From SAR202 cluster bacterium bin22 (GTDB lineage: Bacteria > Chloroflexota > Dehalococcoidia > Lucifugimonadales > UBA3495), in assembly GCA_002238505.1 (NCBI GenBank), contig MPMM01000004.1:1-64000 (forward strand): a stretch of DNA of 64,000 bases, given 5' to 3'. The position numbers and the translations under genes were made by a program. Shown piece after piece: positions 43,406 through 51,791 of this stretch. Each line of letters begins with the position of its first letter. The stretch's first letter is position 1. The notes beneath the pieces are model-generated. The model did no database searches and had not been told where the DNA came from. It saw only the letters and a list, made by a program, of their open reading frames with translations.

Positions 43406-45418
43406 TCAACTAGCCGGGATGTCCAACAGATGGCTGATGGGGTCAAAAAAGCTGGAGAGCCTCCGTTTCTCGCTCTTACTGTCAGCGAAAGGCGAATAGA
43501 AAACTAGACAGTCTGTGGCCCTACTCATGGCCAAGTAAAATAAGCGCTGCTCGCGTTCCTTGGTTTCTAGTCCTGACCCCGGTCTCCCAGGTATGGTATC
43601 GGCGGACACATCCAACACGAAAACGTATGGCCACTGTCTACCTTTAGCCGCCTGCAGCGTCCCAACAGAAAGGCTATTCTGGCTCAATGAAGGAGGGGTC
43701 CTTATCGCCGAATAGGTGCTATCCATAAGGTCTGTCAACTGACGGACGATGGTTTTTCCAGCCGGCTGGGGAGTCTCTCGCCAAGCATTTTGCAGTGCTG
43801 TTAACCCGGCATCTTCAGAACCTGCCTTATTTGGCGGTTGGAACTCAAGAACCAGATCCTTTGCAATCTGGAAGAGTTGCTCAGCAGTACATTCAGGGGC
43901 CCTGACCGACTCAGAAAGTATTCGCATGCAGTGGACCAGATATGACAAGCTGGCGTGATCGGGGTGGCCTTCCTGCAATTGTGCGAGGTAACTGCTGCCT
44001 GCCTCTACCAAATCCAATTCTTGCTCCCGGGATATTCTCCTCACCTGCCGAGAAGCGGGTTCGCGCAGCGCCCGTTCCTTGTTGGGATACCCAGGCGCGG
44101 CCGCCAGGCGAAAGGCTCGGTCATCCAAGGGATTTAGCAACAGGGTTAACAATTCCATGACACAATGACTGTCGCAGGGCTCTTTACTGTCGGACCGGTC
44201 CATGAGTATCTGATAGGGCACATCGCGATGGAGCAGGATAGTCCTGAGTCTGTTGATTGTCCTCGCTTGACGATAGAGGATGGCCATGTCGGACCACGGT
44301 ACTCCCCTTGATGAAAGTAGTTGGATATGACTAAGACACAGCAGGTCCATATCCCTGCGCTGGCCGGGGACCTGGAAGAGTTGTGGCTTATACTTAGATT
44401 CTCTTTCTGACCATTGATGGAAAGATTGCGGACCTTTCATTCTGTCAGCTGCTTGGAGGGTAACCAGGATTTCGGTGATGTTTTTTCTGGCCTGCTGATT
44501 AAGGGTCAGGATGTGTGTCCTGGGCCTCCCAAACCGGAGGGCCATAAAGGCGATGTGGTTAGGGGTGTATCCGACAGTCGTACGCTGGTTGTAGTCAAAG
44601 GCGATCATCAGAGACCGGGTAGAACCAAGCAACAGGGAGACCAACTCAAGCTGACGCATGGTCAGGTCTTCTCCTTGGTCAATAAGAAGGTGCCTGGTGC
44701 GCGAAGAGCTACACAAGTCGCGAAGTTTCGGGACTCTCTCCAAAGCCAGTAAGGCCAAGTCGATCAGGTCCATCAGGTCGGCTCCACTCTGGACCGCCTT
44801 GGCTTTCTCATAGCAAGCTCTTATTTCGTACCAGACACTTTCCATTGGTGGGACGGGAATGTTATCTCTTAAGAGAGTGCGGTTTCGCCAATGCCACCTG
44901 AGGGCGCTCCTGAAAGTTTTTTTCTTGAGGTCCTGCCCTCCGGATTCTTTCCAGAACGTGATTGTTTCCTCCAAAGCACGGCCTTGGTCCCAAATGGTGT
45001 AAGTCGCAGGTATATCCAGAGCTCCTGCCCCACCTGTCCTGAGAAGTTGGTTTGCAAATTGGTAAATGTCGCCCACGAAGAGATCGCCCATCACGCGATT
45101 GACAACAGGATGTTGTTCCAAACGGCTGGTTAACTCTGAAGCGGCGCCCATCACAGGGGTCAAACAGGTAATTTGGGCAGGAGGATGCTTTGCTTCCATC
45201 AGATGGGCCACACGGCCGACAATGGCCTGGGTTTTTCCCGTCCCGGCACTTCCGTAAACGAAAGACATTCCCTCGGGATCCTGGACCGCCTGACGCTGCA
45301 GGGAATCCAATGGGAATTCTGTATCAAAATCGACATGTTGATTACCTGACACCAGCCTACTCTCCCCGCAAGAGCCTTCCAGCGCAAAACAACCTGATGA
45401 CCATTTCCTCGAAACCAC
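43406..45418 (-). CDS. UvrD/Rep-like SF1A DNA helicase
   Basis: A 670-residue helicase. Motifs: Q-motif SLQRQAVQDPEG (about 37-48), Walker A VYGSAGTGKTQAI (about 53), motif Ia ITCLTPVMGAASEL, Walker B HLLIDQGEDLT (about 246), where the usual DEAQD reads DQGED, motif III MIAFDYNQRTT, motif IV-like MAILYRQARTI, motif V VGTLQAAKGRQWPYVFVLD, motif VI RLFYLAMSRATD. It is complete but diverged, notably the D-E-x-Q replaced by D-Q-G-E. It would translocate on single-stranded DNA, and in this setting may serve element replication. Alternative starts exist; the helicase core begins about residue 33. Confidence 0.8.
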   Translation of the reverse strand: MVSRKWSSGCFALEGSCGESRLVSGNQHVDFDTEFPLDSLQRQAVQDPEGMSFVYGSAGTGKTQAIVGRVAHLMEAKHPPAQITCLTPVMGAASELTSRLEQHPVVNRVMGDLFVGDIYQFANQLLRTGGAGALDIPATYTIWDQGRALEETITFWKESGGQDLKKKTFRSALRWHWRNRTLLRDNIPVPPMESVWYEIRACYEKAKAVQSGADLMDLIDLALLALERVPKLRDLCSSSRTRHLLIDQGEDLTMRQLELVSLLLGSTRSLMIAFDYNQRTTVGYTPNHIAFMALRFGRPRTHILTLNQQARKNITEILVTLQAADRMKGPQSFHQWSERESKYKPQLFQVPGQRRDMDLLCLSHIQLLSSRGVPWSDMAILYRQARTINRLRTILLHRDVPYQILMDRSDSKEPCDSHCVMELLTLLLNPLDDRAFRLAAAPGYPNKERALREPASRQVRRISREQELDLVEAGSSYLAQLQEGHPDHASLSYLVHCMRILSESVRAPECTAEQLFQIAKDLVLEFQPPNKAGSEDAGLTALQNAWRETPQPAGKTIVRQLTDLMDSTYSAIRTPPSLSQNSLSVGTLQAAKGRQWPYVFVLDVSADTIPGRPGSGLETKEREQRLFYLAMSRATDCLVFYSPFADSKSEKRRLSSFFDPISHLLDIPAS

Positions 45419-45979
45419 CGGATATAGCCTTCATATGTCTCCTGCATTGGCTTGGTTTCCCGATTGCCATTTGGCTTTAGGTGCTCTACTCCCCAAGGCC
45501 TAGCGGTACACGCATGCCTGCTTTGGATGGCTCTGGTATTCTGTGGCGCACTGCCGCTCGCCGCCGTTAGATACTCACATACATATCATATGACGTTTTG
45601 CGGGAAATACCTGATCCGTCTGGCTAGAATTGAAGGAAGCAGTAAAACAGCGGGATCCGGTCGTTGTCAGATTGAGAGCGTATCAGCAGGTCTACGCCAA
45701 GTGGTTGAAGGCCATGACGGTGGTACACCTAAGTGTTGGTCCTACTACGCCGGCTATTTGAGGTATTGCTAAGTAGCCACAAGCTGTACCCGCTAGCTGG
45801 AGAATGTTCTGCCCGTTGGCCGAGCAAACCTGATACGTCGGCTGAGGTTGGGGCCCCACAACTGCCCGAGAGTTCCTTGATCGCGTTTGATCTGCTACAC
45901 AATTGTGGAGGTCGACAAATCAAGAAACCGCCGGATTCAGGTGAACCAAAATCGAGGGCCTGTATTGGGCCACACATAT

Positions 45980-46420
45980 GTAGCGGAGTTACAACTGAAA
46001 CGTAAATCGCCAGGAAATACAGATATCGACAAGATCATTCTGCCCCGGGGTTGTCCGGAATACTGCCAGCGAAAGGGCTTCACCACCGACCCGTCCGAGG
46101 TAGAACGTAGCATCCAGTACGCCAGTGAACGCTTTTCCAGGGCGGTGATTTCAGGGGCCCGGGCCAGCTCACGTACGAAACTGCTCGTCGGTATCGCAAC
46201 GTGGCCGGATTGCGCATCCACGGGACCCCCAGCTTTAGCCCTCAGCCCCTGCAGTTCTTCCTGAACGGGGAACCCCGGGCCCTGTGTGCTTGGGACGGTC
46301 AGCCCTACGAAGTCTCCCTGTGGCGTACCGCCAAGGTACGCCCCGACCACCACGTGGCCTGTCAGTACGCCCTTTACACTCTCTTTTCACCGCCAAAGGT
46401 TCCAGGCAATGAGAGGCGAA
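45980..46420 (+). pseudogene. Decayed IS21 transposase (istA) remnant
   Basis: Two frames together match the middle and end of IstA at 7515-9128. First comes EYCQRKGFTTDPSEVERSIQ with YASERF, equivalent to the region around the third catalytic residue but with about 11 residues deleted. After a frameshift follows AGLRIHGTPSF, QFFLNGEPRALCAWDGQPYE and DHHVACQYALYT. It lacks the N-terminus, the first two catalytic Asp and the end. The host sequence after it is unrelated. It documents an older IS21 insertion distinct from the intact one. The region 45419-45980 to its left has no supported gene. Confidence 0.8.
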
Positions 46421-46632
46421 AAACCCTTGGACCCAGGCCGATAAGATTTCAGATCAACGGCGCTCAGTGTGTCCTACCTTTCGTGAAAAACTTTCGTTTC
46501 TAAGATTCTCTCTAATCACAGGGGGTGTCACTATTCTTGGCAAACAACCTTACATACCTACATTTCTCTATTTTTCTGGACAGTTTGAAGGAATTCTGTA
46601 TCTGACCTTGCCCGAATGTCTCTCCGCAAAAT

Positions 46633-46680
46633 AATGTAGGGTGATGTAGGGTTGGAGAAAACCCCACATCACCCTACATT
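46633..46680. repeat. 21-bp palindrome of ATGTAGGG motifs (iteron-like)
   Basis: The left arm AATGTAGGGTGATGTAGGGTT pairs with the inverted right arm (AATGTAGGGTGATGTGGGGTT on the other strand) with one mismatch and a short loop. The word ATGTAGGG is thus present in direct and inverted orientation. Another AATGTAGGGTTG overlaps the primase stop codon near 46762, and CCTACATT occurs near 46558. Likely a replication-initiator or regulator binding region. Confidence 0.7.
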
Positions 46681-46760
46681 TCTCCCAAGAGTGATTCCTG
46701 ACCTATGGCTAAAGTAGAAGTCAAGCCCAATCTGTCCCTAAGTCAACTCTGGCAGAGCCG

Positions 46761-49229
46761 CTAATGTAGGGTTGTAACGTCCGGGACGCCGTTTACTGGC
46801 GCGTCCACTGGAGCGATTATTCCGCCTGTCCCGAGGTTTTTCTTGCGAAAGGTCCATGTGGAACCAGCTATTACTCTCCGTTGCTCCACTTCCAAGTCCT
46901 GGTTCAGGGGCTCAAGGAGGTTGTTCAACTGGCGGCCCAAAGCCGTCGGATTTTGGGCTGAGAGTGTGGTGCCGGTTTCACTGCTGATGGTCCTCAACTC
47001 TGCGAACAAGTTCTTGGTTTGGATTGTGCGTCCGTAGTTTGAGCCTAGACTGCTACCGTCCGGGCTCCCGGAATTACAGTTGTTGCCTTCCAGCCAGGCC
47101 CACAAAAGGGTCACAAGATTATTTTCTTCAATAGCGAATTTATGCTGTGACTGACGAATACGCCATACGGCTCTGTCCGTTATCCCTTTGACCTCTGGGC
47201 CCAAGCCCATGGCAATGCGAGTAGCAACTCTAAAGAAGTCGGCTATTCGGACTTCAGGGTCGGCGACCTCAACAGACTTTAATGGAACGGCAAGGGTCTT
47301 TTGTACCATTCTGGCATATTCCGACATTAGCTCACTGCGGGAATTTTCGATTTCCTCCTGGATGTCGAACTCGGGCCGCTTGCTCTTGAGGCGACCCAGG
47401 TTAAACAATAGAGCGCGGTCTGCAACGTCATCTCTGCGTAAGGAACCTGTGGGTGTTCTCGCGGTTAAAGCTAGCATGCAAGAGACCTTAATGCGATGCA
47501 GTCGAGCGTTTGTATGGAGGTGGCGCTTGCTCCTTCGCACTCCGGTCGCCACTTGAGCCAATGCGTCAGGAAGATATGAGATGTTGCGATCGACATTGTC
47601 ATAACACACCAGAAAAGAATGAAAGGCGTTTATCCAGAAGTCTTCCTCTCCTCTCTGTTGCTGCAACAGGGAATCGACCTCAAAATTTGGTCCGATGAGC
47701 ATGTGTCCACATGACCGGAACATGGTTGTCTTTCCGCTCCCGGCCGGCCCGAGGGCCACTGCCAAAACCTTGGTGGGCATCATCGACTCAAAGGCCATGC
47801 TCAGCAGCCAGAGAAGCAGGAGAGTCTGTTGCTGTTGAGTGTCCAGGATTGAATCCGTTTGGGAGAAATTTACTGGGCCGATGATTAGTTCCTCGATACG
47901 TCCCGTGTCATCGCTGCTACTGTATGTCCAAGCTGAGTGGTCCACCATCGTCGAAAACAGTACACCGTCTTCTCCGTTGCCTCTTACTTCAATGCCGTCT
48001 ACGGAAATCTTGAGAACGTTTCCTGAACCCATGTCCAAGTAAACGAGGTTCTGGTTGTGGTCATAGTAGGAAAACTGCCTGAGAATGGCTGGCTTCCCCC
48101 TGGCTTGAGCCTCCACCAACATTTGCTGGAATAAGTAAGCGAATAACGGGTCTCTCTTGTTGAGTCCGTATTTGTCCGAAAGAAGGACAAGAAGGCCTAG
48201 ATCATTTTCGTCTAGAGGCATCAATGTGTGTTCGTCGCGGTCAAAAAAGAACAACCCTTCGCCACCACCGTTCACGAAGAAACCATGAGATTTAAACTCT
48301 GCAATCATCTTCTTGCAAAATTCTCCATATTTTCCTATCTGTCGGCTGGAGGCATTAAGCTCGGAACTGTTGACCTCATCTTGAATAACTGGTTCATACT
48401 CTGGTGATGAATCGAAGAGTTCGACCAGGTTGACAAGTTTATTGCCCTGGTCCAGCCAATCGCTCACGTCGCCCTTTTCCTTCAGGTCCGGTAGATACAG
48501 CATCCTGACCTGTGCTGCTTTTCCCATCAGGCTGGTAGCGACTTGGTTGGCGTGGGAAAGACCTGCTTCGTCATTGTCGGGAATTACCGCCACCCGGCGG
48601 CCTAGGAAGAAGTTCGAGTAATTCTTTCTCCATTTGCCAGCGCCTCCAGGATTGGTAGTTGCTACTACCCCTTCCGCCGCCAAACGGTCGGCGTCTTTCT
48701 CGCCCTCAACAATACAAACCAATTCATTGGGGTCTGACTTCGAGAGTTCCGGCAAGCGGTACGGCATTCTGGCCAGCCCTCTTGTGTCCCATATCCATTG
48801 GCCAGGGTTGGCAGGGTCGGGCCTGCGTTGCCGGAAACCCTTCTTCCCGCCTGGGCCGGGTTGCAGCCTAACCACCTGGAAAATTAGTTTTCCCTCGGAG
48901 TCTCGATAGTTGTACACGGCCTCGGGTTCAACTGAACGGCCTGCAGGTGACCGTTCAGGGAGGAGGATTCCCCATTCCTTGGCCAGATTCTCGACTCCAT
49001 TGAATCCGCACCTAAAGCATTTCACAAGACTCTTCTTAATGCTTATTCTTAGATTGGGGTTGCCACCTTCCCTGTCGGGGTGGCCGGGGCAATACGCCAC
49101 CGCGTCTGCCCCCGATTCTCCGGGTTGTTTTACGACGTCAGGGTGGCGGAGTATTTCTTTGAGGAGGCGCTGTCGCCTATCTTGGTTTTCTCGGGCAACC
49201 GGGTTAAAATTGTTTATCATCGTTAGCAC
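46761..49229 (-). CDS. Bifunctional primase-helicase of phage/plasmid type
   Basis: An 822-residue replication protein. Residues about 45-77 form a CHC2 zinc-binding domain: YCPGHPDREGG, then LVKCFRCGFNG. A TOPRIM primase core follows: LVCIVEGEKDADRLAAEG (Glu, about 168-185) and VAVIPDNDEAG (D-x-D, about 213). After a linker comes an AAA+ helicase-like domain: LAVALGPAGSGKTTMF (Walker A, about 492), LVCYDNVDRN (Walker B region), then SCMLALTARTP and DRALLFNLG (arginine-finger region). This order is that of phage and plasmid primase-helicases rather than chromosomal DnaG. The gene runs leftwards from a divergent control region shared with the repressor. Its stop codon overlaps an iteron-like repeat. 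Confidence 0.85.
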   Translation of the reverse strand: MLTMINNFNPVARENQDRRQRLLKEILRHPDVVKQPGESGADAVAYCPGHPDREGGNPNLRISIKKSLVKCFRCGFNGVENLAKEWGILLPERSPAGRSVEPEAVYNYRDSEGKLIFQVVRLQPGPGGKKGFRQRRPDPANPGQWIWDTRGLARMPYRLPELSKSDPNELVCIVEGEKDADRLAAEGVVATTNPGGAGKWRKNYSNFFLGRRVAVIPDNDEAGLSHANQVATSLMGKAAQVRMLYLPDLKEKGDVSDWLDQGNKLVNLVELFDSSPEYEPVIQDEVNSSELNASSRQIGKYGEFCKKMIAEFKSHGFFVNGGGEGLFFFDRDEHTLMPLDENDLGLLVLLSDKYGLNKRDPLFAYLFQQMLVEAQARGKPAILRQFSYYDHNQNLVYLDMGSGNVLKISVDGIEVRGNGEDGVLFSTMVDHSAWTYSSSDDTGRIEELIIGPVNFSQTDSILDTQQQQTLLLLWLLSMAFESMMPTKVLAVALGPAGSGKTTMFRSCGHMLIGPNFEVDSLLQQQRGEEDFWINAFHSFLVCYDNVDRNISYLPDALAQVATGVRRSKRHLHTNARLHRIKVSCMLALTARTPTGSLRRDDVADRALLFNLGRLKSKRPEFDIQEEIENSRSELMSEYARMVQKTLAVPLKSVEVADPEVRIADFFRVATRIAMGLGPEVKGITDRAVWRIRQSQHKFAIEENNLVTLLWAWLEGNNCNSGSPDGSSLGSNYGRTIQTKNLFAELRTISSETGTTLSAQNPTALGRQLNNLLEPLNQDLEVEQRRVIAGSTWTFRKKNLGTGGIIAPVDAPVNGVPDVTTLH

Positions 49230-49780
49230 CCCCTAACGGTGAGGTGCAGCCTTCAAGGTGGAAGTTGAGGCTGCTAAATGAAGGCCCGCGTTGTTTTGAA
49301 TTGCGGGCCTTCAAGAATCACAAGATCTTTCTTGACATTGGGATATGGGAGAGGTTCGTCACCTGCTATCAGAGCATTTGTAGATTCAGGTCGGCTGTCC
49401 GGCCAGAGTCAGTTGGCTCCACCGGCAGTGGAAGATGGACGGTATCAGAGACAGAGCGGGGTTGGAGCGCATGAGCTCCCGAGTGCCACCTCCGGTAATG
49501 GCTTCATGCGCCCCAATCCTGCTCCATCTCTGAAATGTCGTGGATTGTTAGGGCCCTGGGACGTCCGCCCTTTTTGCCTCTTTCCGACATAGACAACTGA
49601 CCGGGAAGCAGGCTCTTAAGATAAGAGGCGTTTCCTCCCTTTATTGCCCTGGCTTGCGCAGATTGTTGTTGGACACGACCTGTCCCGCGGCAAGTCTGTC
49701 AAAGGTCTACAGTCTTTCGTTGGCGCCGCCGGTCAGTTGGCTGATGCTGTAAGGTAGAAATGACTTAGCCCCTGAAAGCA
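49230..49780. other. Divergent control region between primase and repressor
   Basis: About 550 bases without a supported gene. It holds a perfect hairpin (49280-49312) and two copies of GTCAGTTGGCT (near 49403 and 49728). As the only gap between the leftward replication genes and the rightward repressor, it is where operators and a possible origin should lie. Confidence 0.4.
49280..49312. promoter_or_regulatory. Perfect 10-bp stem-loop upstream of the primase gene
   Basis: GAAGGCCCGC (49280-49289) and GCGGGCCTTC (49303-49312) pair perfectly around a 13-base AT-rich loop. There is no T-run on either side, so it is not a standard terminator. It sits 50 bases upstream of the primase start. Confidence 0.55.
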
Positions 49781-49809
49781 TTGAATATTGCTTACAGTAA
49801 TACCATACT
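49781..49809 (+). promoter_or_regulatory. Possible promoter of the repressor gene
   Basis: TTGAAT, a 17-base spacer and CATACT (four of six matches each). The spacer contains TTACAGTAA, a near-palindrome that could be a repressor operator, so the gene may be autoregulated. Confidence 0.4.
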
Positions 49810-49833
49810 AGCTTAACAACATTGCGTCAAGTA

Positions 49834-50523
49834 ATGCTTCTAGACTCTGTACAGGAATTTTTTGTGGTGTTAGGCGAAAGGTTGGCCACAGTTAGAAAGG
49901 AACTGGGCATTTCCCAAGTGAGCCTTGCGGCCGCAATGGGTAAGAACTATACCCAAAGCATGATTTCGAATGTTGAGAGCGGCAGAAGAGGTCTATTGGC
50001 GGAGGGGTTGGCCCAGGCGTCCCGCGTGTTGGGGGTTTCAGTTGACTATTTACTTGGGCTGACCGACAACCCAAGTCAGTTACCAGTTGTGAAAATAGAA
50101 GAAGCTGACGATGCTTACAAGGTGGTGGATATCCCGGAGCTCTCGGGAATCATTTCACCCAGCGCCATATTGGACGCTAACGTAAGCCGAAAGGTTGCGT
50201 TCCCCAGGAAGTGGCTCGTTGAAATGGAGGTAGACCCTGCAGACTGTTTCCTAGTAAGGTTCCAGGATGACTCCATGCTTCCAACCCTTCCCGTGGATTG
50301 CAGACTCTTGGTGGACCGGGGCAGCCAACTGCCAGCCGACAAGAAACTGTGCTTGCTTGACTCTGTGGAGGGTGTGGTTGTCAAGCGTGTGCACCGACAC
50401 GAAGACCTGGGCTGGGTGCTAAGGAGCGATAATCGGGTTTACGGTGCGGTTCCCCTGGATGAGACCCTCCGAATCGTCGGTGAAATCAAGTGGTATGACG
50501 CCGCCTCCTGGTGGCGATTCTGA
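49834..50523 (+). CDS. CI/LexA-like repressor (XRE helix-turn-helix plus S24 domain)
   Basis: A 229-residue repressor of the lambda-CI type. Residues about 10-70 are an XRE helix-turn-helix: LATVRKELGISQVSLAAAMG, then SMISNVESGRRG. The C-terminal S24 (LexA-like) domain has the nucleophile Ser in FQDDSMLPTL and the general-base Lys in GVVVKRV, so the self-cleavage dyad is there. A clear Ala-Gly cleavage site is not seen; the linker has ELSG. Such repressors keep prophages or integrative elements silent and are inactivated during the SOS response. It is divergent from the primase. Start uncertain: ATG at 49834 has no ribosome binding site, while a GTG about ten codons later follows AGGA. Confidence 0.85.
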   Translation: MLLDSVQEFFVVLGERLATVRKELGISQVSLAAAMGKNYTQSMISNVESGRRGLLAEGLAQASRVLGVSVDYLLGLTDNPSQLPVVKIEEADDAYKVVDIPELSGIISPSAILDANVSRKVAFPRKWLVEMEVDPADCFLVRFQDDSMLPTLPVDCRLLVDRGSQLPADKKLCLLDSVEGVVVKRVHRHEDLGWVLRSDNRVYGAVPLDETLRIVGEIKWYDAASWWRF

Positions 50524-50534
50524 CCTCGGTCTTA
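50522..50534. repeat. 13-bp inverted copy of tRNA segment
   Basis: GACCTCGGTCTTA, overlapping the repressor stop codon, is the exact reverse complement of TAAGACCGAGGTC at 50615-50627 inside the tRNA-Ile fragment. The short word CCATTTTGTA is also repeated, directly, at 50561-50570 and 50653-50662. Confidence 0.6.
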
Positions 50535-50607
50535 ACTCAAAAAAGGAGGAAAAGCACCCCCCATTTTGTATCCGAAAACCGGCGATTTAGCTTGGTTTTT
50601 TTGGGGC

Positions 50608-50655
50608 GTCCTGATAAGACCGAGGTCGTTGGTTCGAGTCCATCCAGGCCCACCA
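50608..50655 (+). tRNA. 3' half of tRNA-Ile(GAT): attachment-site remnant
   Basis: The sequence begins with the anticodon stem-loop (GTC-CTGATAA-GAC, anticodon GAT), continues with a variable region GAGGTCG, the T arm GTTGGTTCGAGTCCATC and the acceptor end AGGCCCA with encoded CCA. The 5' half (acceptor strand, D arm) is absent; the sequence before 50608 is unrelated. A bare tRNA 3' half is what integration of a mobile element into a tRNA gene leaves at the distal end. Confidence 0.8.
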
Positions 50656-50946
50656 TTTTGTACTAAAGACTGAACAGTCTCTGGCTTCTGGCGCGGCACG
50701 TCGCGCCATCCGATGCCTTCATGCGCCCCCTTCCTTGTCCGCTGCCCCTGCCTCGTCTGTCTAGAGTGGCAGGCGTACCCGGGTGACCGCCTGGGCCCAA
50801 CTCCTGCCAACACGGCTCATATTTCTGTGCCGGACCCTTCCCTACATAACGTCGTCGAAATCACAGGATGATGTTAGTTTTCTGGGTAGCATATGCTAGC
50901 GAAGACTGGGGAAGCGACAGCGCATCGCTGCCACGATATTTCGGCT

Positions 50947-51063
50947 CAGTACCCGGGCAGACAGGCCGCCGACCGGAGCGCCGTGGCCAGGTATTACCAG
51001 GAGAGCCAGAGGTCAAAACCCGACTGTCCCCATCACCCTGCCTACCCGCCCCGGCGCCTGTAA
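50947..51063 (+). pseudogene. Tyrosine recombinase C-terminal remnant (third copy)
   Basis: The frame reads YPGRQAADRSAVARYYQESQ and then a short tail to a stop at 51061. It matches the last 20 residues of the recombinase tails at 5.2 and 22.3 kb (RQAADRGAGARYYQ, RQAADRGAVARYYQE). All catalytic motifs upstream are lost. It lies 290 bases to the right of the tRNA-Ile fragment, and its 3' end overlaps the convergent netrin-like gene. Confidence 0.75.
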
Positions 51064-51689
51064 ATCAGCAGCCCTCCCCCAGCCGCCGCCGCTGCAACCA
51101 GGGCAACAACAGTGAGCAGCCACACATTCCTTCCGTTCAAAAGCTCCCTATCCTGCCCACGAAATACGGTTCCCTTCCCCGGAGGACTCCCTTCCCCCAG
51201 GGCATCCAGGTCTTCTGCGGCATTGTTCACCAGGTTGGTCCGGCTGCAAATGCTGGTGGAATATCCGCCATCCCCGTACGAACTATCGTAGGCGTATACC
51301 ACGTACTCTTCCCCTTCCGCGAAAGCCACGCCACAGCTTCCCCCGGTGGGCGGCGTGGTAATCTTCAGGTTCCGATCAACGTCGCCCTTCCACACGGTGT
51401 TGACAGCGAACTCCACCGTGGTCCTGTCCTCGGCATTCAGTGCTGCGCTTCCCGGCTCAAAGGAGTGGTCCACCGAGACCACCTGCCCGGCAAATACTGC
51501 CGCATGACCCTCGAGTTCTTCTGCCGGCTTACCCGGCGGGACGCACGAACAGGCGTGGGCCGTCCCCACCCCGGACAGCGGCCAAAGCAGTACCACCGCT
51601 GCGGTCAGGATAAGGAATACGGCGAAAATGTCGGCGGTGCCTGAATGGGGCCTGCCGGATTCATTTGCTATTGTTCTGGCTGAAATCAT
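51042..51689 (-). CDS. Netrin/TIMP-like secreted protein with C-terminal membrane anchor
   Basis: A protein of about 215 residues. A hydrophobic signal (IFAVFLILTAAVVLLWPL) ends before AHACSCVPPGKPAEELEGHA, the typical opening of bacterial netrin/TIMP-like domains, with CSC directly after the signal. Then VFAGQVVSVD, FAVNTVWKGDVDRNLKI, TGGSCGVAFAEGEEYVVYAY and STSICSRTNLV show the paired Cys and beta strands of the OB-fold. A single C-terminal membrane helix VWLLTVVALVAAAAAGGGLL is followed by RRRGG, giving an extracellular domain anchored at its end. The domain's bacterial role is unknown. The ATG at 51689 is chosen for signal length; a GTG at 51770 is possible. Confidence 0.75.
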   Translation of the reverse strand: MISARTIANESGRPHSGTADIFAVFLILTAAVVLLWPLSGVGTAHACSCVPPGKPAEELEGHAAVFAGQVVSVDHSFEPGSAALNAEDRTTVEFAVNTVWKGDVDRNLKITTPPTGGSCGVAFAEGEEYVVYAYDSSYGDGGYSTSICSRTNLVNNAAEDLDALGEGSPPGKGTVFRGQDRELLNGRNVWLLTVVALVAAAAAGGGLLIYRRRGG

Positions 51690-51791
51690 GGCCGTCTTTA
51701 TTGAGACTTGCAGCGTACCAGGGCAAATCACAAAGAAACGATATATGCAATTGATGACTTGGCCCTTCACACAAGAATTAATGTATGGTGA

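Noticed and set aside
49280-49312. Hairpin upstream of the primase as a rho-independent terminator
   Set aside because: There is no T-run after the stem on either strand.
50532-50813. Minus-strand frame containing GWTRTNDLGLIRTP
   Set aside because: This peptide arises by translating the antisense of a tRNA region; such mis-annotated proteins are common and not real.
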